A DNA stretch of 64,000 nt. Source: Ectothiorhodospiraceae bacterium (lineage in GTDB: Bacteria; Pseudomonadota; Gammaproteobacteria; Nitrococcales; Aquisalimonadaceae). Below the pieces are notes generated by a model that was not told the origin of the DNA, did no database searches, and saw only the letters and a list, made by a program, of their open reading frames with translations. Where the stretch lies: assembly GCA_003565775.1 (NCBI GenBank), contig PXAT01000127.1, forward strand, positions 27,279-91,278, read 5' to 3'. Position 1 is the first letter of the stretch. Each line of letters opens with the position of its first letter. This document shows positions 18,771 through 29,807 of the stretch, in pieces. The position numbers and the translations under genes were made by a program.

Positions 18771-21700
18771 GCTCGGACATATCCAGCGGCTTGTTGAGGT
18801 AGCCGTCAAAACCGGCATCGACTGCGCGACGCTGCGTCTCCGCGGCGGCATCGGCGCTGACCGCCACCACCGGGATGCCCGCGGTTACACTGTTCGCGCG
18901 TAACTGCCGCAGTGCCTGGAAACCGTCCATGCGCGGCAAGTGCAGATCCATCAGAATCAGGTCCGGTCTCTGGGTCTCCGCAATCCCGATCCCGGCCAGT
19001 CCATCGCCCGCGTCCAGCAGGCGACAACCGAGCCGGTTCTCGAGCACGGCCCGGGCCAGCAGCCGATTGCTGTCGTTGTCCTCGACGTACAGGATCAGCG
19101 GCGGTTGATCGGGGCGCGTAATACCGGCCGGTGCGGGCACGGTGTCGGGTGCGATGGCCTCCGGCTCGGGCTCGGCCAGCCCGGCTGCGCCACAGGAGAT
19201 CCGTACCGTGAACGTCGATCCGATGCCCGGCTCGCTGTCCACGGTGAGTCTTCCGTTCATCATCTCGACAATGCGCTGGGTAATCACCAGGCCGATGCCG
19301 GTGCCGAGGACATTGCTGCCCTCGTGACCCAGGCGGTTGAACGGTTCGAAAAGTTCCTGCATCCGGTCGGCGGGGATGCCAATCCCGGTATCGCGGACGA
19401 CGATCGTGCACTGCTCCGCATTGCCCCGGATTCTGATATCGACACGACCACCCTCGCGATTGTACTTGACAGCGTTGCTCAGCAGGTTGAGGAGCACCTG
19501 CCGTGTCCGGGTGCGGTCGAGCTGCAATAGTGATGGCAGGTCGATGTCCGAGGACACCGTGATGTTCCTGTCCCTGGCTTCCTCGCGTACGGCATTCATG
19601 CTTTCCTCGGCCAACCGACGCAGATCCACCGGCCCGGTGTTGATGCGGATGTTGCCCGCCTCGATCCGGGTCAGATCCAGCACCTCCGAAATCAGATCCA
19701 GAAGATGCCAGCCGCTGCTCAGGATGTGGCGCATGTATTCCTTCTGCTGGACCGTCAACGGTGCTTCGTGGTCGGCTTCCAGCAATTGCGCAAAGCCAAG
19801 CACGGCATTCAGCGGGGTGCGCAGCTCATGGCTCATGTGGGAAAGGAACTCGGACTTGGCCCGGTTGGCGCTTTCCGCCTCCAGTCGGGCGGTGACGAGG
19901 GCCTGTTCCACCCGTTTGCGCAGGGTGATGTCCTGCACCAGGCCGAGGATGCGGTTGCCGCCCGCGGTATCGGCGCGAATGACGTTGGCGCGCAGCAACA
20001 GCCAGCGCAGCTCGCCGTCGGCGCGCAGACGGAGTTCCAGATTCATCTCGCGACCGCCGCTCAGGCAGTCGTGAATGGCCTGGAACAGATTGCGACGATC
20101 CGCGGCCGGGAACTGACGCAGCATGGCCAGCGCCGACAGGCGCCTGCCCGGAGACTGATTCAGCAGCACATGCAGCAGATCACCGCCCCGAATGGTCAGC
20201 GGTTCGCTTTGCTTCCACTCCACATGCGACACGCGGGCGAAGGCCTGGGCGTTACGCAGCCGGCGTTCGTTGGCCTCCAGTGCCAGTTCCGCATCGATCT
20301 GCTGGGTCAGGTCGTCCTGAATGCCGATGTAATGGGTCGTCGCGCCGGCGGTGTCGAAGATCGGCGAAATGGACAGATTGTTCCAGAACGCGGCGCCGCT
20401 CTTGCGGTAGTTGCGCAGGATGACGCTGATCGGCTGACTGGCGGCAATGGCATCGCGAATCGCCTGAACCACGGATGGCTCGGTATCGTGGCCTTGCAGA
20501 AACCGGCAATTGCGACCGATGACCTCGTCCGGTGCGTAGCCCGAGATCCGGTAGAACGCCGGATTGGCATAGATAATCGGTAACGCCGGATCGCGCGCAT
20601 CGGAGATGACAATGCCGGTGGTGGCGGCATCCAGAGCCTTGGTCTGGACGCTGAGCTGCTCGTTGGCCTGTTCCAGGTCGGTGATATCGACACCCTGGAC
20701 GCAGAGCGCGTCGAGTTCGCCTTCCTCGGTGAGAATCGGAAAGCGCTCCATCAGTACCCGCCGGCGTTGCCCGCTCATGGTGAGCACGTCGTCAGTCGCG
20801 ATCCTCTCGTTGCTTTCCAGCGCCTGCATGTCGAGCGCATGCGCATGCTGCGCTTCACTCGCTGTCAGGAAGTCGCGGTTGTGCCGACCGCGCAAATCAT
20901 CCGGGTCGTCCACGCCGAGGACGCCGGCGACCGCCTTGTTGGCATACAGGAAACAGCCGTCGGCATCTTTCAGCGTGGTCAGCACCGGGGATGCCGCGAG
21001 AATGGACCGCAGGCGTGCTTCACTCTCCCGGGACTGGCGCTCCGCTTCCCGCACACGGGTGTTGTCGTAAAAGCTCAGGACCGCGCCGCAGCAGACCCCA
21101 TCCTGATTGCAGTACGGGCGGATCCGCATCAGGAAATGCCGGTATGCGCCGTCGTCCCGCGGCTCACGCAGCTGGGTTTCGACTGCATCACCGCCGTTAA
21201 CCACCTGCCGCAGATGCTCCTCAAGGTCCCGTAACAGCAAACGGGAGGGCACGTTGACGAGATTGCGCCCGAGCATCGATTCATCGAGCGTGAAAATCTC
21301 CCGGCAGGCGGCGTTGTAGAACTTGATGCAGAGGTCCTGATCGACGACCACCAGACCGTCATCGAGACTGATCAGCACATTCTCGAGGTCGGCATTGACC
21401 CGATCCACTTCGGCGGTCTTGCGGCTCAGGGCCACATTCGAGTCGCGCAGGCGTTCGTTGGCGGAAAGCAGCTCCTCGTTGGCGGTTTCCAGTTCCTCGT
21501 TCGCCGAGTGCAGTTCCTCGTTGGTGGAATGCAGTTCCTCGTTGGCCGTCTCGAGCTGCGCGATCACGCTCTGCAGGTGATCCCAGGCCTCCTGTAGGTT
21601 TTCTTCCAGTTGATGCACGCGTTCGGTGGCCGCGGCATCGACTTCCTCGGCCAGGATCGGTGCTATCGCGGGATCGTCGTCAATCTCGACGGCCGGACGC

Positions 21701-23217
21701 GCATGGGCTGCGGACGTTGCCTCGCCAAGGCCGAGGGGCTCTTCCGCCAGCCAGGTTCTGGTCATGCTCAGGAAAGGCTGCAGGCGCCGGTTGGTGCTTA
21801 GTCGCCGGTAAATCCGGTGGCGGTGGTCCACCGGCTCGAAAAGATCCTGCTGCGGTGGCAGATTCTCGGCGCGGCCGAGAAACAGCAGACCGTCCGGCCG
21901 CAGACCGTAGTGCAGTGTCTCGAATAACTGGCGTCGCGCCGGATTACCGAGATAAATGAGAAGGTTGCGACAACAAATCAGATCGAGATGAATGAACGGC
22001 GGATTCAACAGCAGGTTGTGCTGGACAAACGTGACCCGGCGTCGCAGTCCCTTGCGAACCGTGCACAGGTCTTCTCTGGTCTCGAAATAGCGTTCCCGCA
22101 AGGTCGCCGGGACCGTGTCCTCGAGATCCGCGAGTGAATAGCATCCGCGGCGGGCCTTCCCCAGCGCCTGTGTGTCGACATCGGTGGCGAACAGTTGCAG
22201 CCCGATGCTGCTGGCCAGTTCATGCAGCACCTCGCCGATCAGGATGGCCATGCTGTAGGCCTCCTCGCCGGTGGCACAGCCCGCCACCCAGACACGCAAT
22301 TCCTCATGGGGTGACTTGCTGCGAATCATCTCGCGGAGTTGCCGCGTCAGGGCGTCGAATGCCGAGCCATCACGGAAAAAGGCGGTGACCGAGATGAGGA
22401 CTTCATTGGCCAGCGCAACGGCTTCCTGCGGCGCGACGGCGAGCCGTCGCTCGTAGTCCGTCATGACCTCCAGGCCAAGCACCTGCATGCGCTTGCGGAT
22501 GCGTCGCTGCAGCACGCTCCCCTTGTAGGCGCGCAAATCGATGTCGGCATGGCGACGTACCTGTTGCAGGATCCGGCCGAGCAGTTCCGGATCCTCGACG
22601 GCTTGCTCGGGATAGATTTCCGGCAAGTGGCGCAAAAGCTCGTAGGCGAGTTCGCGAGGAGGGGCAATGCAGCTGGCGAGACCGGTTGCGATGGCCGCAT
22701 GCGGCATGCCCTGATGAGCTGCCGTCTCCGGTGACTGGACAAGCAGCTTGCCGCCTCCCGCATGGATGGCCCTGGCGCCGAGGCTGCCATCACGCCCGCT
22801 GCCCGACAGGATCACCGCGGCAGCTTTTGCACCCACGGCGCTGGCCACGGACTCGAGCAGTCTGTCAATGGAGGGGGCTGGCCGCCGGGCGGGATCGGGT
22901 TCGGCCAGGACCAGTCGTCCGTGTTCAACGACGATATCGTGATTTGCCGGCGTGATGAAGACGCGGCCCGGTTCCAGAGGCGTGCCACTGACGATCTGCT
23001 CCACCGGCAGCGGTACGGCCCGCGCCAGAAGTTCGCTGAGCAGGCTTTCATGACCGGGCGCAAGGTGTTGAGCGACAACGAAACATTTGTCGGTATGCGG
23101 ATCGACTGCGCCGAGGAATGAACGCAAGGCCTCAAGTCCACCGGCCGAGGCGCCGATAGCCACCACATGGGACGGTGCTGACAAATCGTTTGATGACTCG
23201 GAAACGGGCTGCGTCAC
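18739..23217 (-). CDS. CheB-CheR-PAS-LOV hybrid histidine kinase
   Basis: A 1492-residue protein. Domains: CheB-type methylesterase (about 15-200; GASAGG Ser, AQHLAPGH His, GSGRDGS Asp), CheR methyltransferase (about 205-480, [13 protein letters not shown] motif), a long coiled coil (about 540-650) of repeated NEEL heptads, two PAS domains (about 655-890), a LOV-type PAS (about 880-1000; [15 protein letters not shown]...[15 protein letters not shown]), another PAS (about 1010-1105), HisKA (His about 1126 in [10 protein letters not shown]), HATPase, and a C-terminal REC ([11 protein letters not shown]). It could adjust receptor methylation and signal through its kinase. GTG at 23217 is preferred, with AGGA 8 nt upstream. 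It is leftward, divergent from the soluble MCP operon. Confidence 0.85.
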   Translation of the reverse strand: MTQPVSESSNDLSAPSHVVAIGASAGGLEALRSFLGAVDPHTDKCFVVAQHLAPGHESLLSELLARAVPLPVEQIVSGTPLEPGRVFITPANHDIVVEHGRLVLAEPDPARRPAPSIDRLLESVASAVGAKAAAVILSGSGRDGSLGARAIHAGGGKLLVQSPETAAHQGMPHAAIATGLASCIAPPRELAYELLRHLPEIYPEQAVEDPELLGRILQQVRRHADIDLRAYKGSVLQRRIRKRMQVLGLEVMTDYERRLAVAPQEAVALANEVLISVTAFFRDGSAFDALTRQLREMIRSKSPHEELRVWVAGCATGEEAYSMAILIGEVLHELASSIGLQLFATDVDTQALGKARRGCYSLADLEDTVPATLRERYFETREDLCTVRKGLRRRVTFVQHNLLLNPPFIHLDLICCRNLLIYLGNPARRQLFETLHYGLRPDGLLFLGRAENLPPQQDLFEPVDHRHRIYRRLSTNRRLQPFLSMTRTWLAEEPLGLGEATSAAHARPAVEIDDDPAIAPILAEEVDAAATERVHQLEENLQEAWDHLQSVIAQLETANEELHSTNEELHSANEELETANEELLSANERLRDSNVALSRKTAEVDRVNADLENVLISLDDGLVVVDQDLCIKFYNAACREIFTLDESMLGRNLVNVPSRLLLRDLEEHLRQVVNGGDAVETQLREPRDDGAYRHFLMRIRPYCNQDGVCCGAVLSFYDNTRVREAERQSRESEARLRSILAASPVLTTLKDADGCFLYANKAVAGVLGVDDPDDLRGRHNRDFLTASEAQHAHALDMQALESNERIATDDVLTMSGQRRRVLMERFPILTEEGELDALCVQGVDITDLEQANEQLSVQTKALDAATTGIVISDARDPALPIIYANPAFYRISGYAPDEVIGRNCRFLQGHDTEPSVVQAIRDAIAASQPISVILRNYRKSGAAFWNNLSISPIFDTAGATTHYIGIQDDLTQQIDAELALEANERRLRNAQAFARVSHVEWKQSEPLTIRGGDLLHVLLNQSPGRRLSALAMLRQFPAADRRNLFQAIHDCLSGGREMNLELRLRADGELRWLLLRANVIRADTAGGNRILGLVQDITLRKRVEQALVTARLEAESANRAKSEFLSHMSHELRTPLNAVLGFAQLLEADHEAPLTVQQKEYMRHILSSGWHLLDLISEVLDLTRIEAGNIRINTGPVDLRRLAEESMNAVREEARDRNITVSSDIDLPSLLQLDRTRTRQVLLNLLSNAVKYNREGGRVDIRIRGNAEQCTIVVRDTGIGIPADRMQELFEPFNRLGHEGSNVLGTGIGLVITQRIVEMMNGRLTVDSEPGIGSTFTVRISCGAAGLAEPEPEAIAPDTVPAPAGITRPDQPPLILYVEDNDSNRLLARAVLENRLGCRLLDAGDGLAGIGIAETQRPDLILMDLHLPRMDGFQALRQLRANSVTAGIPVVAVSADAAAETQRRAVDAGFDGYLNKPLDMSELKRMLDRLCE

Positions 23218-23290
23218 GTTAACGGTCCTGGTTAATGGACGGCAGGGAAGCCTGAATGGCGGACACAATACCCTCGACCCAACCCCGATA

Positions 23291-23319
23291 TCTATAAGAG
23301 CTGTACCGGCTATCTACAA
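23291..23319 (-). promoter_or_regulatory. sigma-70-like promoter for the CheB-CheR-LOV hybrid gene
   Basis: Reading leftward, TTGTAG (23319-23314) and TATAGA (23296-23291) are separated by exactly 17 nt. Transcription would start near 23284, giving a leader of about 67 nt to the GTG at 23217. I found no equally good promoter for the divergent MCP operon in the 157-bp spacer. Confidence 0.45.
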
Positions 23320-23374
23320 ACCCGACGGCAGACCGTCCGTTGCCGTCGACGGATCACGTGGGAGATCACTATTC

Positions 23375-25306
23375 ATGGCCCTGGTAAAAGGCAAACAATC
23401 GACATCTCAATCCGCTGGCAATGGCGCCGCCGCGGCTGCACCTCCGAGTGGCAATGCGCAGCGCGAAGCCGAAGCCGCGCGGCGCCGGGCCCGTTCTATT
23501 GCCCGTCGCCAGCAGGTCGCCGAGCGTATTGCCGCTGCTGCGGCACAATTGTCCAGCAGCGTGTCGGAGTCCGCTGCCGCCGCCGAGCAGTTGAAGGGCT
23601 CGATGGATCAGATCGCGGTCGGGGCGCAGCAGGCCGCCGGTTCCGCGCAGGAAACCATGGGCTCGGTTTCCGAGATGGCCGCGGCGGTGAAGCAGCAGGC
23701 GGACATGGCACGTCAGGCGGCAAGCCGCCTGCTCAGCATGCGCGATCAGGTCGCCGGGTCAATTGATCGGGTGGAAGGTCTGGTGGACGCAGTCAAGCTC
23801 GGCATTGAACGCCAGGACAAGGCGGTCGCCGGCGCGGACAAACTGTCCACGCGCGCCGAGGAGATCGGCGACATCGTGCGCGCGGTCACGCGCATTGCCG
23901 ACCAGACCAATCTGCTGGCCCTGAATGCCGCCATCGAGGCTGCCGGTGCCGGTGAACACGGACGCGGCTTTGCGGTGGTCGCCGATGAGGTCCGTGGCCT
24001 CGCCGAGCTGTCGCAGAAAAGCGCATCGGACATCCAGAAGCTGGTGACCCGGATCCGTGATGGGGTGGAGGAGGTCACCCGGCTGATCCGGGAGACCGCC
24101 GAGTCCGGCAAGCAGGGCATGGTCCAGGGCGAAAAGATTACGGGCCAACTGGAATCCGTGCGCGGCGCGATGAAGGAAATGCTCGCCTCCGGCGACCGAA
24201 TCCAGGAGATCGCTGACGAATCCGCCGAGGCGGCGGACAAGGTGCAGCGCGAGACCGAAACCATCGCTGCGGCCGCCGAGGAGCAGTCCGCGGCCTGCGA
24301 GGAAGCAACGCGCATGGCCGATCAGCAGACCCAGGCTCTCAGTGAGGCACGCGACGCGAGCAGTTCCCTGTCGGAACTTGCCGACAACTTGCGGGACAAC
24401 AGCGACACCGACAAAACGGGTGACGAACTGGCGGCGGCCGCCGAGCAGTTGGCCTCTGCGGTGGAGGAGATTCAGCGTTCCTCCAGCGAGGTATCGGTCG
24501 CGAACGAACAGATCCGGCGTGGCGCGGAACAGCAGAGTCTTGCCGGGCAGTCCGCGATGAGCGCCATTCGTCAGCTAGAGCAGGGATCGGAGAAGGCGAC
24601 CACCAGCGCCCGCGAGAGCATCGAACGGGGTGAGGGCGCCGCGACGATGATCCGGGAAAACCGCGAGCTGGTGGAGGAACTGGTGGGTTCGCTGTCGGAA
24701 AACGCCGAACAGAGCCGCACGGTCCGCACCAAGGTGCGGGATCTGGAGCTGCTCGCCCGGCGCATCGACAAGCTGCTCAGCGGCATCGGCATGGTCAACG
24801 TGCAGACCAGCATGCTGGCGGTCAACGGCGGCATCGAGGCGGCCCGTGCCGGCGAACACGGCAAGGGCTTCGTCGTGGTGTCCACCGATATTCGCAACCT
24901 CGCCCACGACGCCACCGATAATGCCGGTCGCATCGAAGAGGTCGTTGCCCTGGCCCAGGACGATATCGGTGCCGTCCGCGCGGTCATGGAACATGTTGCC
25001 GCCGCGGCCGAGGAGGAAGCCGAACGCAACGAGGCCGTGCTCGGTGAGCTGCGACGCGTCGAAAAATCGGTGGGCCAGGTGGTGGACGGGAATCGCGAGG
25101 TTGCCGACGCATCGCAGCAGATTCATGAAGCGGTGGCCGAGGCCCGCACCGGTATCGAACAGATCGCAAGCGCCGCGGAAGAGGCCTCCCAGGGCGCGGT
25201 GGAGGTATCGGCTGCTGCCCGCCAGCAGAACCAGAGCGTCGAGGAGCTCGCCAGTGCCGCCGAGGAAATCGCATCACTGGCGGATCAGCTCCAGCAGGGG
25301 GCATGA
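23375..25306 (+). CDS. soluble MCP with two signalling-tip regions
   Basis: A 643-residue Ala/Glu/Gln-rich helical protein with no membrane segment and no recognised sensor domain. Two hairpin-tip motifs are present: one near residues 175-212 ([21 protein letters not shown]) and one near 471-510 ([20 protein letters not shown]). This looks like two MCP signalling regions in tandem. The second tip is less canonical ([13 protein letters not shown]). MCP tips normally bind CheA and CheW, so one chain could contact two array units. ATG at 23375 with GGAG 10 nt upstream. It overlaps the next gene, which encodes a triple CheW, by 4 bp. Confidence 0.85.
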   Translation: MALVKGKQSTSQSAGNGAAAAAPPSGNAQREAEAARRRARSIARRQQVAERIAAAAAQLSSSVSESAAAAEQLKGSMDQIAVGAQQAAGSAQETMGSVSEMAAAVKQQADMARQAASRLLSMRDQVAGSIDRVEGLVDAVKLGIERQDKAVAGADKLSTRAEEIGDIVRAVTRIADQTNLLALNAAIEAAGAGEHGRGFAVVADEVRGLAELSQKSASDIQKLVTRIRDGVEEVTRLIRETAESGKQGMVQGEKITGQLESVRGAMKEMLASGDRIQEIADESAEAADKVQRETETIAAAAEEQSAACEEATRMADQQTQALSEARDASSSLSELADNLRDNSDTDKTGDELAAAAEQLASAVEEIQRSSSEVSVANEQIRRGAEQQSLAGQSAMSAIRQLEQGSEKATTSARESIERGEGAATMIRENRELVEELVGSLSENAEQSRTVRTKVRDLELLARRIDKLLSGIGMVNVQTSMLAVNGGIEAARAGEHGKGFVVVSTDIRNLAHDATDNAGRIEEVVALAQDDIGAVRAVMEHVAAAAEEEAERNEAVLGELRRVEKSVGQVVDGNREVADASQQIHEAVAEARTGIEQIASAAEEASQGAVEVSAAARQQNQSVEELASAAEEIASLADQLQQGA

Positions 25307-26838
25307 GCGTGGCTGCGTCCCCGGCCGCCGGCGAATACGTTTTCTTCCGCCTGGGCGCGGAGCAGTTCGCGTTGCCGATGGCGGTCATCGAGGAGATTAT
25401 CCGACCGCCGCGCCTCGACCCGCTGCCGCTGTCCAACCCCCTTTACCTGGGGCTCGCCAACCTCCGCGGTCGGGTACTTCCGGTGGTGGATCTCCGCCGG
25501 ACCCTCGGTTGCACCACCGGTGAGCAGGACGCCGGTCAGCGGGTCCTCGTGACCCGGGTGCAGGGGGTCGGACTTCTGGTCGACCAGGTGGATCGGGTTG
25601 AGCAGTGTCCCGCGAGTGCCGTCCAGACCGCCACCGGATTGCGCACGGCGGTGGATCATCAGGAAGTGCTGGGAGTGCTCGACATCGGCAGCGGTCTGAC
25701 GCCGATCCTCGATCTGGAGTCGCTGGTCAGCCAACGGCTCACACTGGATTACACGCCGCCGACAGCCCGCCGCCAGGCCCGGGCTGCAGGCCCCGCGCTG
25801 CGCGCCGACGCCGTCGAGGACAGTGCGGGCCAGCGGCTCGAGGAGCTGATCGTTCTGCAGAGCGCCGGCCAGCGCTTCGCGCTGCCACTGCAGCAGGTGC
25901 GAGAGCTGGTGCCCATGCCCGGTGCCTGCATGGCGGTCCCCAACGCACCGGATTATCTCGCCGGCGCCATGTGCTTCCGACAGCAGATCGTACCGCTGCT
26001 GCTGGTCGATCGTCTGTTTGATCTGCCGCGGGAATCGGAACCACAGAACCGGCGTGTGCTGGTGGTCCCACTCAGCGGGCGGCGCGACGACGATACTTCC
26101 GCCATGGTGGGGCTTGTGGCGGACCAGGTCGACGACGTCCTGCGTCTGCCGGCCAATCGTCTGGTGCCGCTGCCTGAGCAGTTTTCGGCGCTGGGCGGGG
26201 TCGAGGACTGCACCGCACTTTGTCGTCTCGACGATGGCAGCCTGGCCAGCGTCCTCGACATGCCGCGTTTCGCGGCCACCAACATGCTGCAGGACATGCT
26301 CGAACGCGTGGAGCAGCTGGCGACAGACGAGCGTGACGACGAGGATTCGGCCGAGGACGTGATGCAGTTGCTGGTGCTGGATGTCGGCAAGCAGGCGATC
26401 GCGATCTCCATCAGTCAGGTACGCGAAATCGTTCGCCACACGGCCTCGATCGAGCCGGTGCCGCTGGCGCCATCCGCCTTGCTGGGCGTCATCAACCTGC
26501 GCGGGGTGGCCTTGCCGGTGGTGGATCTGGCCGACCACCTCGGTCTGGGTCGGACGCCCCGGTCGGACGGGCATTACCGGATTGTCGTGATCGGCGCCGG
26601 TGACCAGCGACTGGGTCTGATCGTCGGCGGTGTGCGGCAGGTGCTGCGCGTTGGCGAGTCGGCGCTGCGGCCGGCACCGGATCGGGCCAGTCGCTATCGT
26701 TCGCTGATCCAGCGGGTGGTGCTCAACGAGGAGGCCGGTGCCGACGAGGCCGGAATGGTTCTGCTGCTGGAGGCGCTGCATCTGTTCCGGTCCGGGGCGC
26801 TGGGCGAGCACCCGGCGGTGGGGGAGGTCACGGCATGA
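25303..26838 (+). CDS. triple CheW-domain coupling protein
   Basis: A 511-residue protein composed of three consecutive CheW folds, at about residues 9-150, 181-330 and 345-500. Each has the hallmark of the family: a [11 protein letters not shown] / [11 protein letters not shown] / [11 protein letters not shown] opening and a LxGxxNLRGxxLPVVDL-type strand (clearest in domains 1 and 3). CheW links receptors to CheA. A three-domain fusion could bridge several partners in one array node. ATGA overlap with the upstream MCP and downstream cheB. No single-domain cheW gene is present in the window. Confidence 0.88.
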   Translation: MSVAASPAAGEYVFFRLGAEQFALPMAVIEEIIRPPRLDPLPLSNPLYLGLANLRGRVLPVVDLRRTLGCTTGEQDAGQRVLVTRVQGVGLLVDQVDRVEQCPASAVQTATGLRTAVDHQEVLGVLDIGSGLTPILDLESLVSQRLTLDYTPPTARRQARAAGPALRADAVEDSAGQRLEELIVLQSAGQRFALPLQQVRELVPMPGACMAVPNAPDYLAGAMCFRQQIVPLLLVDRLFDLPRESEPQNRRVLVVPLSGRRDDDTSAMVGLVADQVDDVLRLPANRLVPLPEQFSALGGVEDCTALCRLDDGSLASVLDMPRFAATNMLQDMLERVEQLATDERDDEDSAEDVMQLLVLDVGKQAIAISISQVREIVRHTASIEPVPLAPSALLGVINLRGVALPVVDLADHLGLGRTPRSDGHYRIVVIGAGDQRLGLIVGGVRQVLRVGESALRPAPDRASRYRSLIQRVVLNEEAGADEAGMVLLLEALHLFRSGALGEHPAVGEVTA

Positions 26839-27923
26839 CCGGCCTGCATGTGCTCGTGGTTGACGATTCGGCCCTGATGCGCCGGCAGATCGCGGCAATC
26901 CTGGAGGATGCCGGCCATCGTGTGAGCCTCGCACGGGACGGGCGTGACGCGCTCGAAAAGGCGGTGCAGCTGGATCCGGACGTGGTGACACTGGATATCC
27001 ATATGCCGGAAATGGACGGTCTGACCTGCCTCAGCCACCTGATGATCGAGACGCCGCGGCCGGTCGTCATGGTGTCGTCGCTGACTGAAAAGGGTGCGCT
27101 GGCCACGCTGGAGGCACTTGCTCTCGGCGCGATCGATTACGTGGCCAAGCCGGGAGGCACGATCAGCGTCGACATGGCGAGTCTCGCCGAGGATCTGATT
27201 CGCAAGGTGGAGGTCGCGGCCGGTGCGCGTCGGCCCGGACCCGCGGCGACCACGGAAAGCAAATCGGTACCGGCACGGCCGGCAGCGCGCACATCGCCGG
27301 CTCCGGAACCGGCAGACGCACGTTCGCATGGCCCCGGTCTGATCGTGATCGGGGTGTCCACCGGCGGGCCGCGGACCCTGGAATCGATCCTGCCCCTGCT
27401 ACCGGATACCTTGCCCTGGCCGGTCGTGGTCGTACAACACATGCCGGGCAGCTTCACTTCGGCCTTCGCCCGGCGCATGGATGGTCTGTGTGCGCTGCAG
27501 GTCAGGGAGGTGACCGGTCCGGTGCTTGTGGAACCCGGCGTGATTCACATCGCCCGGGGCGACAGCGACCTGAGCCTCAGTCGCAGGGCTCGCGGTCTGA
27601 CGCTGATGCCGATGCCCGAGGACCCGAAACATACCTGGCACCCGTCCGTAAGCCGTTTGCTGGCAGCGGTCGCCGAGCATGTCCCGGCAAAATCCTTTGT
27701 CGGTGTGCTGCTCACCGGCATGGGTGATGACGGCGCCGCGGAAATGGCCCGCATGCACGAAAGCGGCGGCTTTGTCATTGCCGAGAGTGAGCAGACTGCG
27801 GTCGTCTACGGCATGCCCAAGGCGCTGATGGATCTGGACGGGGCCGACGAGCAACTGCCGATGCAGGCCATTGCCGGACGGCTGTGTGACTGGTTTGGCG
27901 TGGAACCGCGTCATGTGTCCTGA
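26835..27923 (+). CDS. cheB: CheB, receptor glutamate methylesterase
   Basis: A 362-residue protein with an N-terminal REC (Asp54 in LDIHMPEMDG), a proline/alanine-rich linker (about 130-170) and a C-terminal methylesterase domain (GVSTGGP Ser, VVQHMPGSFTSAFA His, LLTGMGDDGA Asp). It removes methyl groups from MCPs after phosphorylation by CheA. Coupled by 4-bp overlap to the triple-CheW gene; 12 nt precede the HEAT-repeat gene. Confidence 0.93.
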   Translation: MTGLHVLVVDDSALMRRQIAAILEDAGHRVSLARDGRDALEKAVQLDPDVVTLDIHMPEMDGLTCLSHLMIETPRPVVMVSSLTEKGALATLEALALGAIDYVAKPGGTISVDMASLAEDLIRKVEVAAGARRPGPAATTESKSVPARPAARTSPAPEPADARSHGPGLIVIGVSTGGPRTLESILPLLPDTLPWPVVVVQHMPGSFTSAFARRMDGLCALQVREVTGPVLVEPGVIHIARGDSDLSLSRRARGLTLMPMPEDPKHTWHPSVSRLLAAVAEHVPAKSFVGVLLTGMGDDGAAEMARMHESGGFVIAESEQTAVVYGMPKALMDLDGADEQLPMQAIAGRLCDWFGVEPRHVS

Positions 27924-27935
27924 GGAGTTGCCCCG

Positions 27936-28571
27936 ATGCCACTGACTCGCAGTAAAAGCCCCACACGCTCGCCGCTTCAGGAGCGTCGGGAGAGCGGCCG
28001 TGGCGTTGCTGAACTGATCGCGCAATTGCAGTCCGACGACGCCATGCAGCGGCGGCGTGCCGCGCGGGATCTCGGTGGTTGCGTTGACGCCTTGCCGGCG
28101 CTGGAGCACGCGTTGGCACGGGAGACGGTGACGGCAACACGCCAGACCATGCTGACCGCGCTGATGAGCATGGATGACGAGCGGGTCGCGACCATGCTCC
28201 TGCCCATGCTGCGTTCGGACGATGTGGCCCTGCGCAACGATGTCATCGAAGTGTTGCAGTCCCTGCCTGGCCTCGTTGCCCCGCACATGTCGAGTCTGCT
28301 GGAGGACGAGGATTCCGACGTCCGGATCTTTGCTGTGAATATCCTGGAATCGCTGCGGCACCCCGACGTGCCGCGCTGGTTGCAGGCGGTCATCGAGCAT
28401 GACGAGCACGTCAACGTCTGCGCGGCGGCGGTGGACGTGCTCACCGACGTCGGTGACGTCAGCGCGCTGCCGGCCCTCGACCGGTTGCCGCAGCGGTTTC
28501 CGGATCATCCGTTCATCCATTTCGCCGCAAACATGGCGGCAGAGGGCATTCGTCGTGGCGACGATGCCTGA
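27936..28571 (+). CDS. HEAT-repeat protein of the chemosensory operon
   Basis: A 211-residue all-helical protein made of about five HEAT-like repeats from residue 23 on; examples are RRRAARDLGG, LRNDVIEVLQSL and VRIFAVNILESL. HEAT repeats mediate protein-protein contacts and have no catalysis. Its position between cheB and cheR, with an 8-bp overlap into cheR, suggests a scaffold or regulator of the adaptation enzymes (inference). No specific family name recognised. Confidence 0.75.
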   Translation: MPLTRSKSPTRSPLQERRESGRGVAELIAQLQSDDAMQRRRAARDLGGCVDALPALEHALARETVTATRQTMLTALMSMDDERVATMLLPMLRSDDVALRNDVIEVLQSLPGLVAPHMSSLLEDEDSDVRIFAVNILESLRHPDVPRWLQAVIEHDEHVNVCAAAVDVLTDVGDVSALPALDRLPQRFPDHPFIHFAANMAAEGIRRGDDA

Positions 28572-29439
28572 CCGGATCGACGAGCAACAGCCGAAGGTGG
28601 ACGGACGTCTGAGTGACGCCGATTTCCGCACGTTCCGCGAATTCTACTACCGGAAAACCGGCAACTGGTTCGACGACAACAAGCGCTACTTCGTCGACAA
28701 GCGGCTGCTCGAACGCATCAGGGAGAGCGGGGCGGAGAGCTTTCGGGCCTATTTCACGAGCCTGCGATTCGAGGCATCCGGCCGCGAGCTGCAGATGCTG
28801 ACCAATCTGATGACGGTCAACGAGACCTATTTCTATCGCGAAGATTATCAGCTGCGCTGTCTGGTCGCCGATATCCTGCCGCAGGTACTTCGCCACCGCA
28901 GTCGCACGGGACCGATCCGGATCTGGTCCTTGCCGTGCTCCACCGGTGAGGAACCCTATTCGCTGGCGATCTACCTGCTCGAGCACTGGCCCGACATCGA
29001 GCATGTGGATGTGGAAATCGTCGGCTCCGATATCGATACCGTGGCCCTGGAGAAGGCCCGTGCGGGGCGCTACGGCCGCCGTTCCCTGAACGGTCTGCCG
29101 GACGCCGTGCGTGAGCGCTATTTCGAGCCGGACGGCCCGCAGCATCACCGTCTGGTGGACTGGCTCCGCGACGCGATCACCTTTACGCGGGTGAACATCG
29201 CCGATGTCCGCGATACCCGTGCCTATCGGGATTTCGACGTCATTTTCTGCCGCAATCTTCTGATCTATTTCGACGAGGCGTCGCGGCGCAAGGCAGCAGA
29301 GCAGTTGTTCGATGCGCTGCGACCGGGCGGCTTCATCTGTCTCGGGCATTCCGAGTTCATGAGCCGCATTTCGCCGCTGTTCACGCCGCGGCGCTTTACC
29401 GACGCCATCGTCTACCAGCGACCGGAGAACACACGATGA
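28564..29439 (+). CDS. cheR: CheR, receptor glutamate methyltransferase
   Basis: A 291-residue SAM-dependent methyltransferase with the CheR N-terminal helical domain (about 15-85, ending TNLMTVNETYFYRE) and the catalytic domain with IWSLPCSTGEEPYSLAI, SDIDTVALEKARAGRY and IFCRNLLIYFDEASR. It methylates MCP glutamates. The ATG at 28564 lies within the HEAT gene's end (8-bp overlap). The stop overlaps the following cheY start. It is the second CheR activity in the block, besides the CheB-CheR hybrid. Confidence 0.93.
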   Translation: MPDRIDEQQPKVDGRLSDADFRTFREFYYRKTGNWFDDNKRYFVDKRLLERIRESGAESFRAYFTSLRFEASGRELQMLTNLMTVNETYFYREDYQLRCLVADILPQVLRHRSRTGPIRIWSLPCSTGEEPYSLAIYLLEHWPDIEHVDVEIVGSDIDTVALEKARAGRYGRRSLNGLPDAVRERYFEPDGPQHHRLVDWLRDAITFTRVNIADVRDTRAYRDFDVIFCRNLLIYFDEASRRKAAEQLFDALRPGGFICLGHSEFMSRISPLFTPRRFTDAIVYQRPENTR

Positions 29440-29807
29440 ACAAGGCCCTCGTCATTGACGACGCACGCACCGTGCGCCAGTACCACCGCGAACTGCTGGA
29501 AAGCGTCGGCTATGCCGTGCACGAAGCGTTCAATGGCATCGAAGCTCTGGAGATCTGCGGTGCCGAGACCTTCGATCTGCTGGTGGTGGACGTCAACATG
29601 CCGAAGCTGAACGGATACGACTTCCTGCAGAGTTACAGGGAGCGCGACGACGGTCATGCGGTCGCGATCATGGTGACCACCGAAGCACGTCCGGATGACG
29701 CCCTGCAGGCCATGCAGGCGGGCGCCAATCTGCACCTGGTCAAGCCGGTGAATCCGGAAACCCTCAAGCAACTGGCCCAGCTGCTGCGCGCGGAGGAGGC
29801 GGCATGA
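29436..29807 (+). CDS. cheY: CheY-like response regulator
   Basis: A 123-residue receiver domain: acidic pair IDDA near residue 8, phospho-Asp in VVDVNMPKLNG (about 53), Thr in MVTTEA, Lys in HLVKPVNPE (about 107). Standalone REC between cheR and cheA, with 4-bp overlaps on both sides, so it is the direct output of the adjacent CheA. Whether it acts on a flagellar motor or another output cannot be told from the sequence. Confidence 0.9.
   Translation: MNKALVIDDARTVRQYHRELLESVGYAVHEAFNGIEALEICGAETFDLLVVDVNMPKLNGYDFLQSYRERDDGHAVAIMVTTEARPDDALQAMQAGANLHLVKPVNPETLKQLAQLLRAEEAA

Noticed and set aside
21440..21560. Tandem near-repeats of about 21 bp with a TTCCTCGTTGG core
   Set aside because: They encode the NEEL heptads of the coiled coil in the CheB-CheR-LOV hybrid; protein-level repetition explains them, not a CRISPR or DNA repeat.
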